7,530 nucleotides of DNA, taken from assembly GCA_030642995.1 (NCBI GenBank), contig DAOWMR010000126.1, positions 1-7,530 on the forward strand, in the 5' to 3' direction. Position 1 is the first letter of the stretch, and each line of letters starts with the position of its first letter. The position numbers were made by a program, and so were the translations under genes. The DNA comes from Spirochaetales bacterium. GTDB taxonomy: Bacteria; Spirochaetota; Spirochaetia; DSM-27196; SLST01. The notes below the pieces were generated by a model. The model ran no database searches, was not told the DNA's origin, and worked only from the letters and a program-made list of their open reading frames with translations. Positions 6,196-7,530 of this stretch are shown here, one piece after another.

Positions 6196-7347
6196 ATGGC
6201 GCCAAGATTAGTCAAAGTGAGTGATCTCAGACCGGGATTCAGGTTTGATAAACCTGTGTACGTGGATGACGAGAACCTGTTTGTTCCGCAGAACATTGAG
6301 ATCAAGCAGAAGGATATCGATCGACTGAAGAAATGGGGAATCTCGCATGTGAGAACCGAGGGCAAACCGATGAAGGAGTTGCCTTCGGCGAAGAAGAATG
6401 CGTTCCTCCAACAAGCATTCAGCGCTCCGGACCAGCAAGAAGTGATGCAGGCCTACAGCAGCCTTGCCGGCGAGCTTCAGCAGGTCTTTACCGCCATTCA
6501 GAACAAAGAACCCGTGACGTCGGTGGAAGTTGACGACCTGGTTGATCGGCTCCTCAGACTTCTTGAAGAGCGGCAGAATGAGGTCGTAGAACTTATTCTG
6601 TACGGGTTGCAGGGTGAGTCCGGATTCATTGAGAATGCGCTGAACTGTTCGGTGCTCGCGACGTTGGTTGGCCGGAATCTGAATATGGTCCAGCACAAAC
6701 TGCTGCAACTCGCATCCGGCGCCCTCCTGCACGACGTAGGAATGCTTCGTATTCCGGCATCGGTTCGGAATAAGAAAGGCGAGCTGACTCCCGAGGAAGT
6801 CCAGGCAATTCGGGCGCATCCGCTGTACTCATACCGCATCATCGCGAGGGAGATGAAATTTTCCGAGGACATCGCCGTGTCGGCTCTGCAACACCAGGAG
6901 CGGTGGGATGGAGCGGGATATCCGCGTCAAATATCCGGTACCAACATCATTCCGGCGGCCCGAATCATTGCGGTCGTAGACGCGTTTGAGGCAATGGTGA
7001 GCAAGCGCCCATATCGGAATTCGATGATTGGCTATACTGCGATGCGGACCATTCTGAGTGACAATGCGCGCCGATTCGATCCCAATATTATCAAAGTATT
7101 CATTCGGACCATGGGGATCTATCCGATGGGGAGCATCGTCCTGCTGAACAATGCATGCATCGGACGCGTCATTGACGTGAACAACGCTGCTCCGCTGCGA
7201 CCGAGAGTCAAGATTATGATTGACCCGGACGGTCGCGAGTATCCGAGAGACGGAGGCGAGATCCTTGATCTTGCTGTCGACAAGAATCTTTTCATTGCTC
7301 GTGCTATCGACCCAAAGGAACTGACGGAGAAAAAGAAAGAGTCGTGA
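6196..7347 (+). CDS. HD-GYP-family protein with divergent metal-ligand residues
   Basis: HD-GYP proteins are usually phosphodiesterases that hydrolyse cyclic di-GMP, a signal controlling motility and attachment. The 383 residues hold an N-terminal domain (1 to about 60, VSDLRPGFRFDKPVYVDDEN, like the DUF3391-type lead-in), a helical linker, the HD-GYP domain (about 140-300) and a C-terminal beta-rich segment (about 310-383). HD is present at 179-180, a further His at 208 (AHPLYSYRII), the signature QHQERWDGAGYP at 232-243, and Asp262 in VVDAFEAM followed by KRPYR. Three usual residues differ: Asn147 where the opening His is expected, Met where HDxGK has Lys, and Gln234 for the second His of HHE. 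Activity is therefore uncertain; it could have an altered metal site or act as a binding protein. There is no membrane segment or receiver domain. ATG 6196 directly follows the preceding TAA, and the stop overlaps the yraN GTG by 4 nt. Confidence 0.9.
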   Translation: MAPRLVKVSDLRPGFRFDKPVYVDDENLFVPQNIEIKQKDIDRLKKWGISHVRTEGKPMKELPSAKKNAFLQQAFSAPDQQEVMQAYSSLAGELQQVFTAIQNKEPVTSVEVDDLVDRLLRLLEERQNEVVELILYGLQGESGFIENALNCSVLATLVGRNLNMVQHKLLQLASGALLHDVGMLRIPASVRNKKGELTPEEVQAIRAHPLYSYRIIAREMKFSEDIAVSALQHQERWDGAGYPRQISGTNIIPAARIIAVVDAFEAMVSKRPYRNSMIGYTAMRTILSDNARRFDPNIIKVFIRTMGIYPMGSIVLLNNACIGRVIDVNNAAPLRPRVKIMIDPDGREYPRDGGEILDLAVDKNLFIARAIDPKELTEKKKES

Positions 7348-7530
7348 ACGAATCGGGAGCTGCCGGTGAGCTACTCGCCGCAGCATACCTCTGTGACTTT
7401 GGATACCGGATCATAGAAAGAAACTTCAGAAAGGCCTCGGGAGAGGTCGATATTATAGCTGTAGAAGGTGGCACCATCGCATTCTGCGAGGTGAAGAGTT
7501 GGGAACGGATGCCCATCTCAGGACTGGAAC
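7344..7530 (+). CDS. yraN: YraN/UPF0102-family endonuclease-like protein, 3'-truncated
   Basis: The window ends after 62 codons, roughly half of a normal 115-130-residue family member. Visible family marks are GE (8-9) in AAGELLAAAYL, the GYRIIERNFR segment (20-29), SGEVDII (32-38) and FCEVKS (47-52). Asp36 and the ExK at 49-51 fit the restriction-endonuclease-like fold shared with Holliday-junction resolvases, so a nuclease role is inferred, though the family's cellular function is poorly defined. The GTG start overlaps the upstream stop as GTGA; purine-rich sequence before it (AAAGAG at 7336-7341) is a weak ribosome-binding site, so coupling is likely. In many bacteria yraN-type genes lie near rplS/rnhB loci, consistent with this neighbourhood. 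Confidence 0.92.
   Translation, partial: MNESGAAGELLAAAYLCDFGYRIIERNFRKASGEVDIIAVEGGTIAFCEVKSWERMPISGLE

Noticed and set aside
6208..6819. 203-codon minus-strand frame opposite the HD-GYP gene
   Set aside because: The + strand frame has clear family motifs throughout; the antisense frame has none and no ribosome-binding site.

Overview
The window is one co-directional block of bacterial chromosome, with every real gene on the + strand. It looks like a fairly GC-rich free-living spirochaete (Spirochaetales). That placement is inferred from gene order and from the style of the proteins, not from a marker gene. The order ffh, rpsP, KH-domain gene, rimM, trmD, rplS is the widely conserved SRP/ribosome/tRNA-modification locus. 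Here it continues into a FliK-like protein, a stand-alone FlhB C-domain protein, an HD-GYP-family protein and a YraN-family nuclease.

Region 1 (1-1254) is the 3' part of a gene whose start lies outside the window. It encodes a beta-rich module, low-complexity linkers and C-terminal TPR-like helices. Region 2 (1255-1358) is the only real intergenic gap. It holds a good sigma70-type promoter with a short perfect dyad between its two boxes. Region 3 (1359-4811) holds ffh, rpsP, khpA, rimM, trmD and rplS, joined by short gaps or overlaps; the rplS ribosome-binding site lies inside the end of trmD. Region 4 (4820-7530) holds the FliK-like gene, the FlhB-C paralogue, the HD-GYP gene and the start of yraN, joined by an 8-nt gap, a TGATG overlap, a zero-gap TAA/ATG junction and a GTGA overlap.

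The likely logic is one long operon read from the promoter before ffh. It makes SRP protein, two ribosomal proteins and three RNA maturation or RNA-binding factors, then a small set of export- and signalling-related proteins. A possible second promoter inside the end of the FliK-like gene (TTTTCA, 17 nt, TATAAT) could drive the FlhB-C and HD-GYP genes separately.

Most of the window is ordinary conserved sequence and I do not see a wholly new system. The points most worth a second look are the FliK-like/FlhB-C paralogue pair parked in a translation operon, the HD-GYP domain with substitutions at expected metal-ligand positions, and the candidate internal promoter and hairpin that may uncouple region 4 from region 3. 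No RNA genes, CRISPR arrays, insertion sequences or integration scars were seen.
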